Part shown: piece after piece, positions 17,380-27,308 of the stretch
How positions within the stretch are numbered: position 1 is the stretch's first letter
Layout: each line of letters opens with the position of its first letter
Source of the DNA: Vibrio xiamenensis
Lineage (GTDB): Bacteria; Pseudomonadota; Gammaproteobacteria; Enterobacterales; Vibrionaceae
Assembly (NCBI RefSeq): GCF_900100015.1
Contig: NZ_FNDD01000019.1
Span: 38,434-102,433, forward strand
Length of the DNA stretch: 64,000 nt
Reading direction: 5' to 3'
Translations under genes and position numbers: made by a program
Notes under the pieces: generated by a model
The model's input: the letters and a program-made list of their open reading frames with translations, nothing else
The model's database searches: none
What the model was told of the DNA's origin: nothing

Positions 17380-17457
17380 CGGTGAATAGCGTGGTTTGAT
17401 GGCGCATCCCGATTTTGGAATAAGCGGACCAGAGGGTGACCCTCTGAGCGATGTTCC
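17380..17457 (+). pseudogene. Decayed tRNA-Pro (TGG) remnant
   Basis: The first 11 bases CGGTGAATAGC equal those of the intact tRNA-Pro genes nearby, the D-arm GTGGTTTGATGGCGCA is a mutated copy of theirs, and TTTGGAA keeps a TGG anticodon in a loop. The T-arm has collapsed to AGAGGGTGACCCTCT and there is no CCA. It sits at the same distance from tRNA-His as the intact copy does in the second His-Pro unit, so it is the degenerate half of a duplicated His-spacer-Pro unit. Confidence 0.75.
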
Positions 17458-17474
17458 AGTCAAAAGATTTAGTT

Positions 17475-17551
<77 letters not shown>

Positions 17552-17611
17552 CTTTTTGATTCTTCCGTTAAAATACGAAAGAATAACAACTTAAATGTTG
17601 TAATGAATTAT

Positions 17612-17688
17612 GGTGGCTATAGCTCAGTTGGTAGAGTCCCGGATTGTGATTCCGGTTGTCGCGAGTTCAAGCCTCGTTAGCCACCCCA
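17612..17688 (+). tRNA. tRNA-His (anticodon GTG), second copy
   Basis: 77 bases with the -1 G, anticodon loop TTGTGAT and encoded CCCCA. Followed by a spacer that is a diverged copy of the spacer behind the first tRNA-His. Confidence 0.96.
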
Positions 17689-17739
17689 TTCTTTAGGTAG
17701 TGTTAACTCCCTGCTTTGCAATACAAAGCGAAATTAAGT

Positions 17740-18275
<536 letters not shown>

Positions 18276-19133
18276 TCCTTATCGCCCATCGATTACCCAA
18301 GTATTGGTTTGCCATTCATTACGTATTTTGAACCATTGATTCTTTTATTCAGCAAATGGCTTTTGCGGTTAGCGAACTTGGTTATGCCACGGTGTTTGGT
18401 GGCTAGGTTGGTCTGGTTGTGAACTATTTTTCTATATTATAAACAGTTAGTTACTTGTATATTTCCAATGTAGTATGAAGTAAAAGGATCATCGAGTATC
18501 TGCTGTAAACCTTAGTGGAGAGATCATGCTCAAAGCCGAATAATCGGCTGTTTTGGCACATTACAGACGGTATTTTCGTGCTGTTTATTGCAAAAATATG
18601 TCGATATATTGAGTTTTAATTCATTAATTTTGAACTAATCCCTCGCTTTATGGTGCATTTACCACCGTAGCAAATAAAAACCGCTACCTTTTGTAATCTA
18701 TAAGTTTAATTTATTAATTTAGAGTTTTATGCTGGAATTTGGCTTTGTTTTTGGTTTTTAATTTCAATGAATTGCTTTACATTTGCTCATTTGTTTTATA
18801 GTTGTTAATTTTGGAATTTAAATTTTCTATGGGTTTTTATTCTGAATAGGAAAAATAAAAACTCAGCTTATGTTGCTGTGATGCTTTTGCACATGGATAT
18901 TGTGCGACATGCCATAAAAAGGTGCTTGTGATGTTTTATTCACTATTTGAGCATTGTGATTCGAATATGCTGCTTTATATCTGCTTGAACTCGACTTTTT
19001 ATACTCTGTTTGTTGCTTTTTAGTGAAATATTTGCCAGATTGATGGGCTAGTAGATTGCCAGAGTTTTATGCTGGTACGAATGGATTCAACTTTCAGACA
19101 GGGCAAAAGTGCCGCAGTTGTAGAGGTCTGGTA
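18276..19133. other. AT-rich intergenic region without recognised gene
   Basis: About 850 bases, markedly richer in A and T than the surrounding DNA. I see no open reading frame with a plausible start and length. A short hairpin AGCCGA/TCGGCT (18534-18549) followed by GTTTT could be a weak terminator. The promoter of the peptide ABC operon must lie in the right part, but no convincing -35/-10 pair stands out. Confidence 0.6.
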
Positions 19134-20849
19134 ATGTCACTTTTAGAAGTCAAAAACCTTCGCATTGAATACCCATCACGCCATGGCGTTCACGCCGCGG
19201 TTAAATCGCTCTCTTTCAGTATCGAACGTGGCGAAATCGTTGGCGTTGTTGGTGAGTCGGGCGCAGGGAAATCCACCGTTGGTAATGCCGTGAGCGATCT
19301 TTTGAGTCCTCCGGGTCGAATTGCGGGCGGGGAAGTATTCCTTGATGGTGAAAAAATTTCTGGCCTCTCTGCACAAGAGATGCGCCAAATCCGTGGTTCA
19401 AAAATTGGGTTTATTTTCCAAGACCCAATGACATCCTTGAACCCGCTGTTCACGGTTGAGCATCAACTTAAAGAAACCATTCACGCCAATATGAAAGTCT
19501 CGGATGAAGAGGCTTATAAGCGTGCGTTATCGCTGATGAACCAAGTTGGTATTCCTCAGCCAGAAAACCGTCTTAAGCAGTATCCCCACCAATTTTCTGG
19601 CGGTATGCGTCAGCGTGTGGTGATTGCGATCGCTTTAGCTGGCGAACCTGACCTTATCATCGCCGATGAGCCCACCACCGCACTGGATGTATCAATTCAA
19701 GACCAAATCCTGCAGCTGATTCGTGACTTGTGTATTGAGCACAATGTCGGTTGTATGCTGGTGACTCACGATATGGGCGTGGTATCGAACGTCACCGACA
19801 AAGTGGCGGTTATGTATCGCGGCGACTTGGTGGAATTTGGCCCGACGGCAAAAGTGCTTGGCACGCCAGAACATCCGTATACCCACAGTTTGATTTCCGC
19901 TGTGCCGCGCTCTGACACCAAACTTGACCGTTTTCCTTTGGTGAATTATATCGAAGAAGCGCAAGAGCATAAGCCGCTAGATGTCAAAAACCACTGGTTG
20001 GGGCAAAGCCAAGACCAGCGGGTTTACACGGGTCCATTACTCAACGTAGAGCACGTAAATTTGCGCTTTACCACCAAAGATTCACTGTTTGAAAGTCGCC
20101 GCGAATACGTTCAGGCGTCTGACGATGTCAGCTTTGAAGTGTTTGAAGGTGAAACCTTTGGTCTGGTGGGTGAATCGGGTTCAGGCAAGTCGACCATCGC
20201 TCGAGTGATTGCCGGTTTATATCAGCCAAATGAAGGTAAAGTAACCTTTGAAGGGATTGATTTAACTGCGATGACCTCGGAGAAGCAACGCCGTCCGATT
20301 CGTCGTCAAATGCAGATGGTGTTCCAGAACCCGTATACCTCGATGAACCCGCGAATGAAAATTTTCGACATCATCGCGGAGCCAATTCGTTTTCATAAGT
20401 TGACGAAAAATGAAGCCGAAACGCGTCAGATCGTCAACGATCTGTTGGATCACGTCGGTTTAGGCCGTATGGCTGGCGTCAAATATCCTCATGAGTTTTC
20501 TGGCGGTCAACGCCAACGTATTTCGATTGCGCGTGCTCTTGCAACGCGTCCTCGCTTACTGATTTGTGATGAGCCAACTTCGGCACTGGATGTGTCGGTA
20601 CAGGCGCAAATTCTTAATTTGCTTAAGGATTTGCAAGATGAGCTCAACTTGACCATGTTGTTTATCAGCCACGATTTACCTGTGATTCGCCAGATGTGCG
20701 ATCGCGTCGGGGTGATGAAAATGGGTAAATTGCTTGAAGTTGCACCGACGGAGCAGTTGTTCAATCACCCACAACATGAGTACAGTAAGAAATTGATTTC
20801 TTTAATGCCTGAATTTACAGGCTTAAGAGAAGATGTAAAAACGGCTTAA
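19134..20849 (+). CDS. Peptide-type ABC importer ATPase, two ATPase domains fused
   Basis: Energises the importer encoded downstream. Two complete ATPase domains are fused, corresponding to OppD/DppD (residues about 3-255) and OppF/DppF (about 300-560). Each has a Walker A (GESGAGKST and GESGSGKST), a signature (FSGGMRQRV and FSGGQRQRI) and a Walker B (LIIADEPTTALD and LLICDEPTSALD). Fused forms such as YejF and GsiA are known. The ATG at 19134 follows AGAGG and gives 571 residues; a TTG start further up would add unrelated sequence. First gene of the operon, substrate not predictable. Confidence 0.9.
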   Translation: MSLLEVKNLRIEYPSRHGVHAAVKSLSFSIERGEIVGVVGESGAGKSTVGNAVSDLLSPPGRIAGGEVFLDGEKISGLSAQEMRQIRGSKIGFIFQDPMTSLNPLFTVEHQLKETIHANMKVSDEEAYKRALSLMNQVGIPQPENRLKQYPHQFSGGMRQRVVIAIALAGEPDLIIADEPTTALDVSIQDQILQLIRDLCIEHNVGCMLVTHDMGVVSNVTDKVAVMYRGDLVEFGPTAKVLGTPEHPYTHSLISAVPRSDTKLDRFPLVNYIEEAQEHKPLDVKNHWLGQSQDQRVYTGPLLNVEHVNLRFTTKDSLFESRREYVQASDDVSFEVFEGETFGLVGESGSGKSTIARVIAGLYQPNEGKVTFEGIDLTAMTSEKQRRPIRRQMQMVFQNPYTSMNPRMKIFDIIAEPIRFHKLTKNEAETRQIVNDLLDHVGLGRMAGVKYPHEFSGGQRQRISIARALATRPRLLICDEPTSALDVSVQAQILNLLKDLQDELNLTMLFISHDLPVIRQMCDRVGVMKMGKLLEVAPTEQLFNHPQHEYSKKLISLMPEFTGLREDVKTA

Positions 20850-20945
20850 CTTAAAAAGGCCGTCACATTGTCAGGCTTGCCTGAATTAATAAACAGAAGC
20901 AAATACAACAACTAGGGATTGGATTCCCGCATAAGGAGTTATGCA

Positions 20946-22505
20946 ATGAAAACCATGAAAAGCAAGATAGCAGTGGCTTTAATGGCAGCTGGTTTGAGCT
21001 TCGCAGCAGCGGCTGCGGATATCACTGTTGCTTATGACGCTGACCCAGTTTCTCTTGATCCACATGAGCAGCTATCTGGCGGCACACTGCAAATGTCTCA
21101 CATGGTGTTTGATCCTCTAGTTCGTTACACCCAAGATTTGGATTTTGAACCACGCCTAGCAAAAAGCTGGGAGCGTAAGGATGATAAAACCTTCCGTTTC
21201 CACTTGCGTAAAGGGGTGAAATTCCATTCTGGTAACGAACTGACTGCGGATGACGTCGTTTGGACTTTCAAACGTCTTAAAGACTCGCCAGACTTTAAAG
21301 CGATCTTCGAACCATATTCAGAAATGGTTAAAGTGGATGATTACACCGTTGATCTCGTATCAAAAGGTGCTTACCCACTGGTTCTACAAACAGCAACTTA
21401 CATTTTCCCAATGGACAGCAAGTTCTACTCAGGTAAAGCCGCTGACGGTACTGAGAAAGCGGCTATCGTGAAACACGGTAACTCATACGCTTCTACTCAC
21501 GTTTCAGGTACTGGTCCATTTATCGTGACTTCACGTGAACAAGGCGTAAAAGTTGAGTTTGAACGCTTTAAAGATTACTGGGACAAAGATTCAAAAGGTA
21601 ACGTTGACCACCTAACACTTGTGCCAATCAAAGAAGACGCTACTCGCGTAGCGGCGCTACTTTCTGGCGACGTTGATATGATTGCACCGGTTGCACCGAA
21701 CGATCACAAACGTGTTGAGTCTGCAAAAGGTGTTGACCTTGTGACGCTACCAGGTACTCGTATCATCGAGTTCCAAATGAACCAAGATTCAAACCCAGCG
21801 CTAAAAGATGTACGTGTGCGTCAAGCTATCGTATACGCAATCAACAACAAAGGTATTGTTGACAAGATCATGAAAGGTTTTGCAACCGCAGCGGGCCAAC
21901 AAAGCCCTGCAGGTTACGCGGGTTACAACGCAGACCTAGTGCCACGCTACGATCTGAAAAAAGCCAAAGAGCTGATGAAAGAAGCGGGTTACGAGAAAGG
22001 CTTTACGCTAACGATGATCGCGCCAAACAACCGTTATGTTAACGATGCGAAAATCGCGCAAGCGGCGGCTGCTATGCTGTCAAAAATCGGCATCAAAGTT
22101 GACCTAAAAACCATGCCAAAAGCGCAATACTGGCCTGAGTTTGATAAATGTGCAGCAGACATGCTGATGATTGGCTGGCACTCAGATACTGAAGATTCAG
22201 CGAACTTCTCTGAATTCCTAACCATGACTCGTAACGAAGAGACAGGTAAAGGTCAGTACAACTGTGGTCACTACTCAAACCCAGAAGTCGATAAGCTGGT
22301 TGAAGATTCAAACCTAGAAACTGATCCTGCGAAACGTGCACAGATGCTACAAAAAGTTGAAGCGACTCTGTACAACGAAGCGGCGTTTGTTCCTCTACAT
22401 TGGCAAAATCTCGCTTGGGGTGCGAAGTCTACTCTGCACATCAAACCAATCGTAAACGCAATGAACTTCCCATACTTCGGCGACCTAGTGGTTGATGAGA
22501 AGTAA
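20946..22505 (+). CDS. Periplasmic substrate-binding protein of peptide-type ABC importer (SBP_bac_5)
   Basis: Binds the transported solute in the periplasm. A signal peptide (MKTMKSKIAVALMAAG ... AAAAA) precedes a family 5 extracellular solute-binding domain with the usual DPVSLDPHE start and the LTADDVVWTFKRL block. 520 residues. The ATG at 20946 has AAGGAG eight bases upstream; an ATG three codons later is an alternative. The codon use is that of a well-expressed gene, in keeping with a binding protein needed in excess over its membrane partners. Peptides are the likeliest ligand by family, but opines, nickel or haem carriers belong to the same family. Confidence 0.9.
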   Translation: MKTMKSKIAVALMAAGLSFAAAAADITVAYDADPVSLDPHEQLSGGTLQMSHMVFDPLVRYTQDLDFEPRLAKSWERKDDKTFRFHLRKGVKFHSGNELTADDVVWTFKRLKDSPDFKAIFEPYSEMVKVDDYTVDLVSKGAYPLVLQTATYIFPMDSKFYSGKAADGTEKAAIVKHGNSYASTHVSGTGPFIVTSREQGVKVEFERFKDYWDKDSKGNVDHLTLVPIKEDATRVAALLSGDVDMIAPVAPNDHKRVESAKGVDLVTLPGTRIIEFQMNQDSNPALKDVRVRQAIVYAINNKGIVDKIMKGFATAAGQQSPAGYAGYNADLVPRYDLKKAKELMKEAGYEKGFTLTMIAPNNRYVNDAKIAQAAAAMLSKIGIKVDLKTMPKAQYWPEFDKCAADMLMIGWHSDTEDSANFSEFLTMTRNEETGKGQYNCGHYSNPEVDKLVEDSNLETDPAKRAQMLQKVEATLYNEAAFVPLHWQNLAWGAKSTLHIKPIVNAMNFPYFGDLVVDEK

Positions 22506-22528
22506 GGATAAGTTGCAATAAGTTATGC

Positions 22529-22565
22529 CACGCCTTCTGTGCGGACTGCATGGAAGGCGTGTTTT
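22529..22565 (+). terminator. Intercistronic hairpin after the binding-protein gene
   Basis: CACGCCTTC/GAAGGCGTG makes a 9-bp stem with a 15-base loop and only four T. It lies in the 175-base gap before the permease genes and probably acts as a partial terminator or mRNA-stabilising hairpin that raises binding-protein output. Confidence 0.6.
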
Positions 22566-22680
22566 CATCATTTGGCGTACTCACTTTTGTTCAGTCGAGT
22601 TAGGCGCAATTTTTAAGGCTGAATAGTTTCGCACCTTTGGGTGTATCGCAGATTCTTCATGGAAAGTTAAGGGGCAAGGA

Positions 22681-23658
22681 ATGTTTTCGTTTCTGGTCAA
22701 GCGCCTGTTTCAGGCACTGATAGTGATGTTTGTGATCAGTTTAGTGGCGTTCGCCATTCAGGATAACCTGGGTGACCCGTTGCGTGAGCTTGTCGGTCAG
22801 TCGGTTTCAGAAGCAGAGCGTCAAGCGCTGCGTGATGAACTCGGCCTCAACGATCCCTTCATTACAAAATACACACGCTTTATCACTGCCGCAGTTCACG
22901 GTGATTTAGGCACTTCTTATTTCTTCAAGCGTCCAGCCGTTGATGTCATTTTAGAAAAACTGGTTGCCACGCTTGAGTTGGTGTTTGGCGCAAGCCTTAT
23001 CATCATCGTTTGCTCGATTCCGCTTGGCGTCTATTCAGCGATCAGGCCCAAAAGCATCTTCACTAAAATTATCATGGCCGGCAGTAGTATCGGGATTTCG
23101 ATTCCTGTGTTCCTAACCGCGATCATGCTGATGTACGTATTCTCAATTGAATTAGGTTGGCTGCCATCTTATGGGCGTGGGGAAACCGCCAATCTCCTTG
23201 GCTGGGAGTCTGGTTATTTTACCCTTGATGGTCTTGCACACTTGATTCTGCCTTGCGTATCACTTGCTTCAATCATGTTGCCACTGTTCATTCGTTTGGT
23301 GCGTTCTGAAATGTTGGAAGTCTTGAGCTCGGAGTACATTAAATTCGCGCAAGCCAAAGGTCTGCCGCTGAAAAAGGTTTACTACCAACACGCATTGAAA
23401 AATACCATGTTGCCAGTGCTGACTGTCGGCGGGGTACAAATCGGGACTATGGTTGCCTACACGATTTTGACCGAAACCGTTTTCCAATGGCCGGGAACCG
23501 GCTTCCTTTTCCTTGAAGCAATCAACCGCGTCGATACGCCGCTCATCACCGCTTACGTTATTTTCGTGGGCCTGATTTTCGTCGTTACCAACACTATCGT
23601 TGACTTGCTGTACGGGTTGATTAACCCAACTGTGAACCTAACAGGAAAAGGAGCGTAA
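22681..23658 (+). CDS. Peptide-type ABC importer permease, DppB/OppB-like
   Basis: Inner-membrane channel subunit with six membrane helices. The N-terminal FLVKRLFQALIVMF segment and the sequence DPLRELVG match the DppB/OppB family, and the EAA loop (about residues 220-240, KFAQAKGLPLKKVYYQHALK) that contacts the ATPase is intact. 325 residues, start at an ATG preceded by AAGGGGCAAGGA. The next permease begins two bases after its stop. Confidence 0.92.
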   Translation: MFSFLVKRLFQALIVMFVISLVAFAIQDNLGDPLRELVGQSVSEAERQALRDELGLNDPFITKYTRFITAAVHGDLGTSYFFKRPAVDVILEKLVATLELVFGASLIIIVCSIPLGVYSAIRPKSIFTKIIMAGSSIGISIPVFLTAIMLMYVFSIELGWLPSYGRGETANLLGWESGYFTLDGLAHLILPCVSLASIMLPLFIRLVRSEMLEVLSSEYIKFAQAKGLPLKKVYYQHALKNTMLPVLTVGGVQIGTMVAYTILTETVFQWPGTGFLFLEAINRVDTPLITAYVIFVGLIFVVTNTIVDLLYGLINPTVNLTGKGA

Positions 23659-23660
23659 TC

Positions 23661-24599
23661 ATGACTCAATCGGTTCAAGTTCCTTCTCGTTGGGAACGCT
23701 TTAAATCTTCAGATTTTCTTTACTATTTCCGCCGCGATAAAGTGGCGATGTTCAGCTTTGTGGTTTTTCTGGTGTTTGCCATTATCGCTTTGCTGTCGCC
23801 ATGGATTGCGCCGACTAACCCATACGATTTATCGTCCATTGATATTATGAACTCCGAATTACCGCCAGCTTGGCTTGACGGTGGTGATGCGAGTTTCGTA
23901 CTCGGTACTGATGACCAAGGCCGCGACATTTTATCGACGATCTTTTACGGTTCGCGCCTATCACTCACTATCGGCTTTTTGGCGGTTGCTCTGCAGCTGT
24001 TCTTGGGGATCATGATTGGTTTGTCCGCTGGTTACTTCGGTGGTCGCGTGGACAGCTTTTTGATGCGCTTTGCTGATGTCCAGCTGTCGTTCTCAACCAT
24101 GATGGTGGCGATCATTGTATCGGCAATTTTTAAAGCCAGCTTTGGTAGCGAGTTTTACAGCCAATATGCGGTTGTGATGTTGGTGGTGATCATCGGCATT
24201 GCTGAGTGGCCGCAATACGCGCGTACCATTCGTGCTTCGGTATTAGCTGAGAAGAAAAAAGAGTATGTGGAAGCAGCGCGCGTGATGGGCTTTAAGTCGC
24301 CACGCATTATGTTCCGCCACATCTTGCCAAACTGTTTATCACCGATTTTGGTTATCTCTACTGTTCAGGTGGCAAACGCCATCATGTCGGAAGCGGCACT
24401 TTCCTTCCTCGGTCTGGGTTTGCCGGTTGATCAGCCTTCACTAGGCTCGCTTATCAGCATTGGCTTTAACTACATCTTCTCAGGTTCTTGGTGGATTACT
24501 GTGTTCCCAGGCATAGTGCTTGTGACCTTGGTTCTGGTTATCAACCTTTTAGGTGACTGGCTACGCGACGTATTTAACCCCAAAATCTACAAAGGGTGA
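23661..24599 (+). CDS. Peptide-type ABC importer permease, DppC/OppC-like
   Basis: Second channel subunit; 312 residues, with an N-terminal cytoplasmic stretch, a first helix near 30-50, the LGTDDQGRDILS motif near 75 that marks the DppC/OppC family, and an EAA loop (YVEAARVMGFKSPRIMFRH). It pairs with the preceding permease to form the heterodimer and is the last gene before a terminator. Confidence 0.92.
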   Translation: MTQSVQVPSRWERFKSSDFLYYFRRDKVAMFSFVVFLVFAIIALLSPWIAPTNPYDLSSIDIMNSELPPAWLDGGDASFVLGTDDQGRDILSTIFYGSRLSLTIGFLAVALQLFLGIMIGLSAGYFGGRVDSFLMRFADVQLSFSTMMVAIIVSAIFKASFGSEFYSQYAVVMLVVIIGIAEWPQYARTIRASVLAEKKKEYVEAARVMGFKSPRIMFRHILPNCLSPILVISTVQVANAIMSEAALSFLGLGLPVDQPSLGSLISIGFNYIFSGSWWITVFPGIVLVTLVLVINLLGDWLRDVFNPKIYKG

Positions 24600-24640
24600 T
24601 CTCATCCTAAGATTTATTAACAAAAATGTTCCTACACTAA

Positions 24641-24669
24641 GAGTCGTTATCAATAACGGCTCTTTTTTT
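24641..24669 (+). terminator. Terminator of peptide ABC operon
   Basis: GAGTCGTTA/TAACGGCTC stem with one wobble pair followed by TCTTTTTTT. Confidence 0.85.
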
Positions 24670-24737
24670 GCATTTATTTTTTTCTCAACAGTGAACCGTC
24701 AATAATGTCACTATTAAATCATTATGAGTAAAAACAT

Positions 24738-25688
24738 ATGGATAACACGATGGCTGTAAAATCTGCACGTCCTTGGGCGATACTCTTCAGTTTGTCTGCG
24801 CTTTCTGTTTCGTTTTGGACTTCACCTACCAGTGCTGAGGATTTTTTGTGTGATGCCAAACAAGCCTCCAGCCAACAACTACCGGTTTTAGACAAGAGTT
24901 GTCCAATCGGTCGCGGTTTATGGGGTAACCAACAACCGAAAAACAATGCATCACTCTTTTGGATTCAATGTGGCTTGCTTGATAAGCCTTTATCATTAGC
25001 GCGTGCTAAATCCCTGTATAAACACATTTCGACCGATGTATGGATGAAACCTGAAGGTAATAATGTTCGCTGTTTGATTGGCCCTTACAAAGATTTTCAA
25101 GAAGCTAAGCGTGATCTGTCTTCGCTAAGAACTGAGCGCGCTTATAAAGAAGCGTTTATTCGTGAAGTGATCCCTGGTGTTGCTAATCCGCCAGTCACAG
25201 CGGCTAAGCCTGCGGCGAAACAGAAACCGGCTGCGAAAAGCGCGCCGAAAAGTAACCAAACCACCACAGTATTAAGCGCGCCGAAACCGGCTCCAGCCAA
25301 AACGCCAGTGCCCGTTGCTACGGCTCAAGCACCTGCAGCAAAAGCCATCAGTGCTAAAGACATCGATACTCGCCTGAAAGGACGCGTTGCCGATGTGGAT
25401 TATGTGGTGCCGTATATTATGCACAGCGATCACCAGTTCTATATGGAGCATGGCCTCGCCTGGAATCGTTTGAACTACGATGATGCTGTCTATGTGTGCC
25501 GCCAGTTGGGCATGAAATTGCCGACCGAAGTGGAATGGTCGCGTTTGCTGAAATCCGATGTGCTGGCTAAAGATAAGTGGCCAATCCATTTACCATACTG
25601 GGGAAATGATCGTCGCGGATTGTTTACTAACGGAAAAGTGACCAAGCTCAAAGGTACCTCTTTACTTAATATCATGTGTACCAAATAA
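24738..25688 (+). CDS. Exported SPOR-domain protein with FGE-like C-terminal segment
   Basis: A 316-residue secreted or membrane-anchored protein. A hydrophobic N-terminus (about 10-33) is followed by a SPOR-like peptidoglycan-binding region (about 70-140, with a GPYKDFQEAK turn), an Ala/Pro/Lys-rich linker (about 145-205) and a C-terminal domain (about 215-316). The tail contains YDDAVYVCRQLG and LPTEVEWSRLL, which recall the formylglycine-generating/sulfatase-modifying fold but the domain is far shorter. A role at the septum or envelope is likely from SPOR; nothing more can be claimed. The ATG at 24738 is used; 24750 is possible. Confidence 0.7.
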   Translation: MDNTMAVKSARPWAILFSLSALSVSFWTSPTSAEDFLCDAKQASSQQLPVLDKSCPIGRGLWGNQQPKNNASLFWIQCGLLDKPLSLARAKSLYKHISTDVWMKPEGNNVRCLIGPYKDFQEAKRDLSSLRTERAYKEAFIREVIPGVANPPVTAAKPAAKQKPAAKSAPKSNQTTTVLSAPKPAPAKTPVPVATAQAPAAKAISAKDIDTRLKGRVADVDYVVPYIMHSDHQFYMEHGLAWNRLNYDDAVYVCRQLGMKLPTEVEWSRLLKSDVLAKDKWPIHLPYWGNDRRGLFTNGKVTKLKGTSLLNIMCTK

Positions 25689-25812
25689 AAGACTGCAAAC
25701 GGTTTGACATTCTATTAACACTCCATGACTGCAGTATGACTTGGTCAAGGGAGCACCTTATAGACTCGAAGATGACCCCGTGTTGGACTCATGTTTATTA
25801 AAAGGTGCTTCT

Positions 25813-26352
25813 ATGAAAAAACTACTCCTGAGTGTGACGCTTTCGCTAGCGACTCTTTACGCTATGCCGGCATCGGCTGAAGTTTCACCTAAAGTCGATG
25901 GTCAAGCAGCAGCACAATCGAATCCTAATCCTACACATCAGCGCATTGGTGAAATCCAAAGCGAACTCAATAAAATTTGGGATCAGGCATTTAAACAAGA
26001 CCCAGATTTAGTCAAAGCCGCAGACAAAACCAATGAGCAGCTTAAAGAGAAAGCTGACGAGATTGGTTACGATCCAAACGTGATGAAATCGGCTCTGGCT
26101 AAAGCACAGACCAAACTGTCTGACAGCAGCATGTCTGATGATGACCGCAAAGAAGTTATGGCTGGCTTGAAAGAAGTTCAAGACGACCAAGCAGAAGTGC
26201 GTGCCAAATTCTTGGCCGATCCAGAAGTGCGCAAACTGAATGAAGATCTGCAGGAAAAAGTGATTTCAGCGATGAAAGAAGTCAATCCTAAGACAGAGCA
26301 GTTGATCAGCGAAATGGATATGTTGCTGGCATCAATGAAGAAATCTTCATAA
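25813..26352 (+). CDS. Small periplasmic helical protein of unknown function
   Basis: A clear signal peptide (MKKLLLSVTLSLATLYAMPASA) precedes about 155 residues of charged, almost entirely helical sequence with no cysteine, rich in Lys, Glu and Asp, probably forming coiled coils. I do not recognise the family. The ATG at 25813 follows AAAGGTG; an upstream TTG would place 24 residues in front of the signal peptide. It stands between the SPOR gene and a strong terminator shared with the minus-strand ABC/TelA operon. Confidence 0.75.
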   Translation: MKKLLLSVTLSLATLYAMPASAEVSPKVDGQAAAQSNPNPTHQRIGEIQSELNKIWDQAFKQDPDLVKAADKTNEQLKEKADEIGYDPNVMKSALAKAQTKLSDSSMSDDDRKEVMAGLKEVQDDQAEVRAKFLADPEVRKLNEDLQEKVISAMKEVNPKTEQLISEMDMLLASMKKSS

Positions 26353-26373
26353 TTCGCAACGCTTTTCGATGAA

Positions 26374-26404
26374 AAAACGCCACACAGATGTGTGGCGTTT
26401 TTTA
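26374..26404. terminator. Bidirectional terminator
   Basis: A 12-bp stem AAAACGCCACAC/GTGTGGCGTTTT with flanking A and T runs ends both the plus-strand gene and the minus-strand eight-gene operon. Confidence 0.9.
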
Positions 26405-26423
26405 TGTCTGTAAACCGAGCTAA

Positions 26424-27254
26424 TCAGTTTTTGGCTTCGATGTACCAAGGGTACACTTTGCGAATAAAGTAGCGCAGCGCAAAGTCGATGGTCACGCCAA
26501 GTAGCGTAATGATCAGCACATAAGGAATGATGACTTCCATATTCATATAGCGGCGCATCAAGAAGATTCGATAACCCAAGCCGTTGGTGGACGAAATGCC
26601 TTCTGCGGCGATAACAAATAGCCAGGCGCTGCCTAGGCTTAGCCTTACTGAGTCAACCAACTTAGGAATCACCATTGGCATGATGATGCGGTACGTGATG
26701 GCCAGATTGCCAGCTCCCAGAGTCTGGGCTTTGACTATGGTTTCTTTGGGCAGCGCTGAGACATACAAACAGATGTCGCGAATCAAAATCGGCGCCGTAC
26801 CGATGAACACCAACATAATTTTGCCAAAGTCACCGACGCCAAAGGCGATAAACAGAATCGGCAAAATTGACAGCGGTGGCACCATCGCAATAAAGGTGAT
26901 CAAAGGGTTACTGAGCGCGCGAAAACCGCGATACAGACCCATATTGAGGCCAATAATCAATGCAGTGACGGTTGCCATCAATACGCCAGCAAAAATGCGA
27001 TACAACGAAAATAACGAGTCTGACAGCAGTAAGTAGTCGCCGCTGCGCACGTCTTGTTGAAAAGCCATTCGTCCGGTGGCATCGAGCATCTGCAGCGCCG
27101 AAGGCAACAGCTTGTCGCTTTCGTTCACCAAATGGCGCATGTGAGAGGCTGAGAAATACACCACCATCAATAGCAAAAAGGGCACCACCGCCAGCAGCCA
27201 ACGAGTTTGCCCGGAGGGCTGGGCATGTAAGCCAAGAAATTGGGGACGCTTCAT
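26424..27254 (-). CDS. ABC importer permease, nitrate/sulfonate/taurine type
   Basis: Last gene of the eight-gene operon. 276 residues with about six membrane helices and a BPD_transp_1 core; the EAA loop (TIVKAQTLGAGNLAITYRII, around residue 170) is present. It is the only permease in the operon, so a homodimeric channel served by the ATPase at 34469 is expected. The ATG at 27254 has AAGGAG nine bases upstream. It lies 54 bases after the binding-protein gene. Substrate not readable; see that gene for the guanidine/urea-type hint. Confidence 0.85.
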   Translation of the reverse strand: MKRPQFLGLHAQPSGQTRWLLAVVPFLLLMVVYFSASHMRHLVNESDKLLPSALQMLDATGRMAFQQDVRSGDYLLLSDSLFSLYRIFAGVLMATVTALIIGLNMGLYRGFRALSNPLITFIAMVPPLSILPILFIAFGVGDFGKIMLVFIGTAPILIRDICLYVSALPKETIVKAQTLGAGNLAITYRIIMPMVIPKLVDSVRLSLGSAWLFVIAAEGISSTNGLGYRIFLMRRYMNMEVIIPYVLIITLLGVTIDFALRYFIRKVYPWYIEAKN

Positions 27255-27308
27255 GTAATCGCTCCTTGGAAAGAAAAACGGCCCAACAAAGCTGCTGGGC
27301 CGAACACG

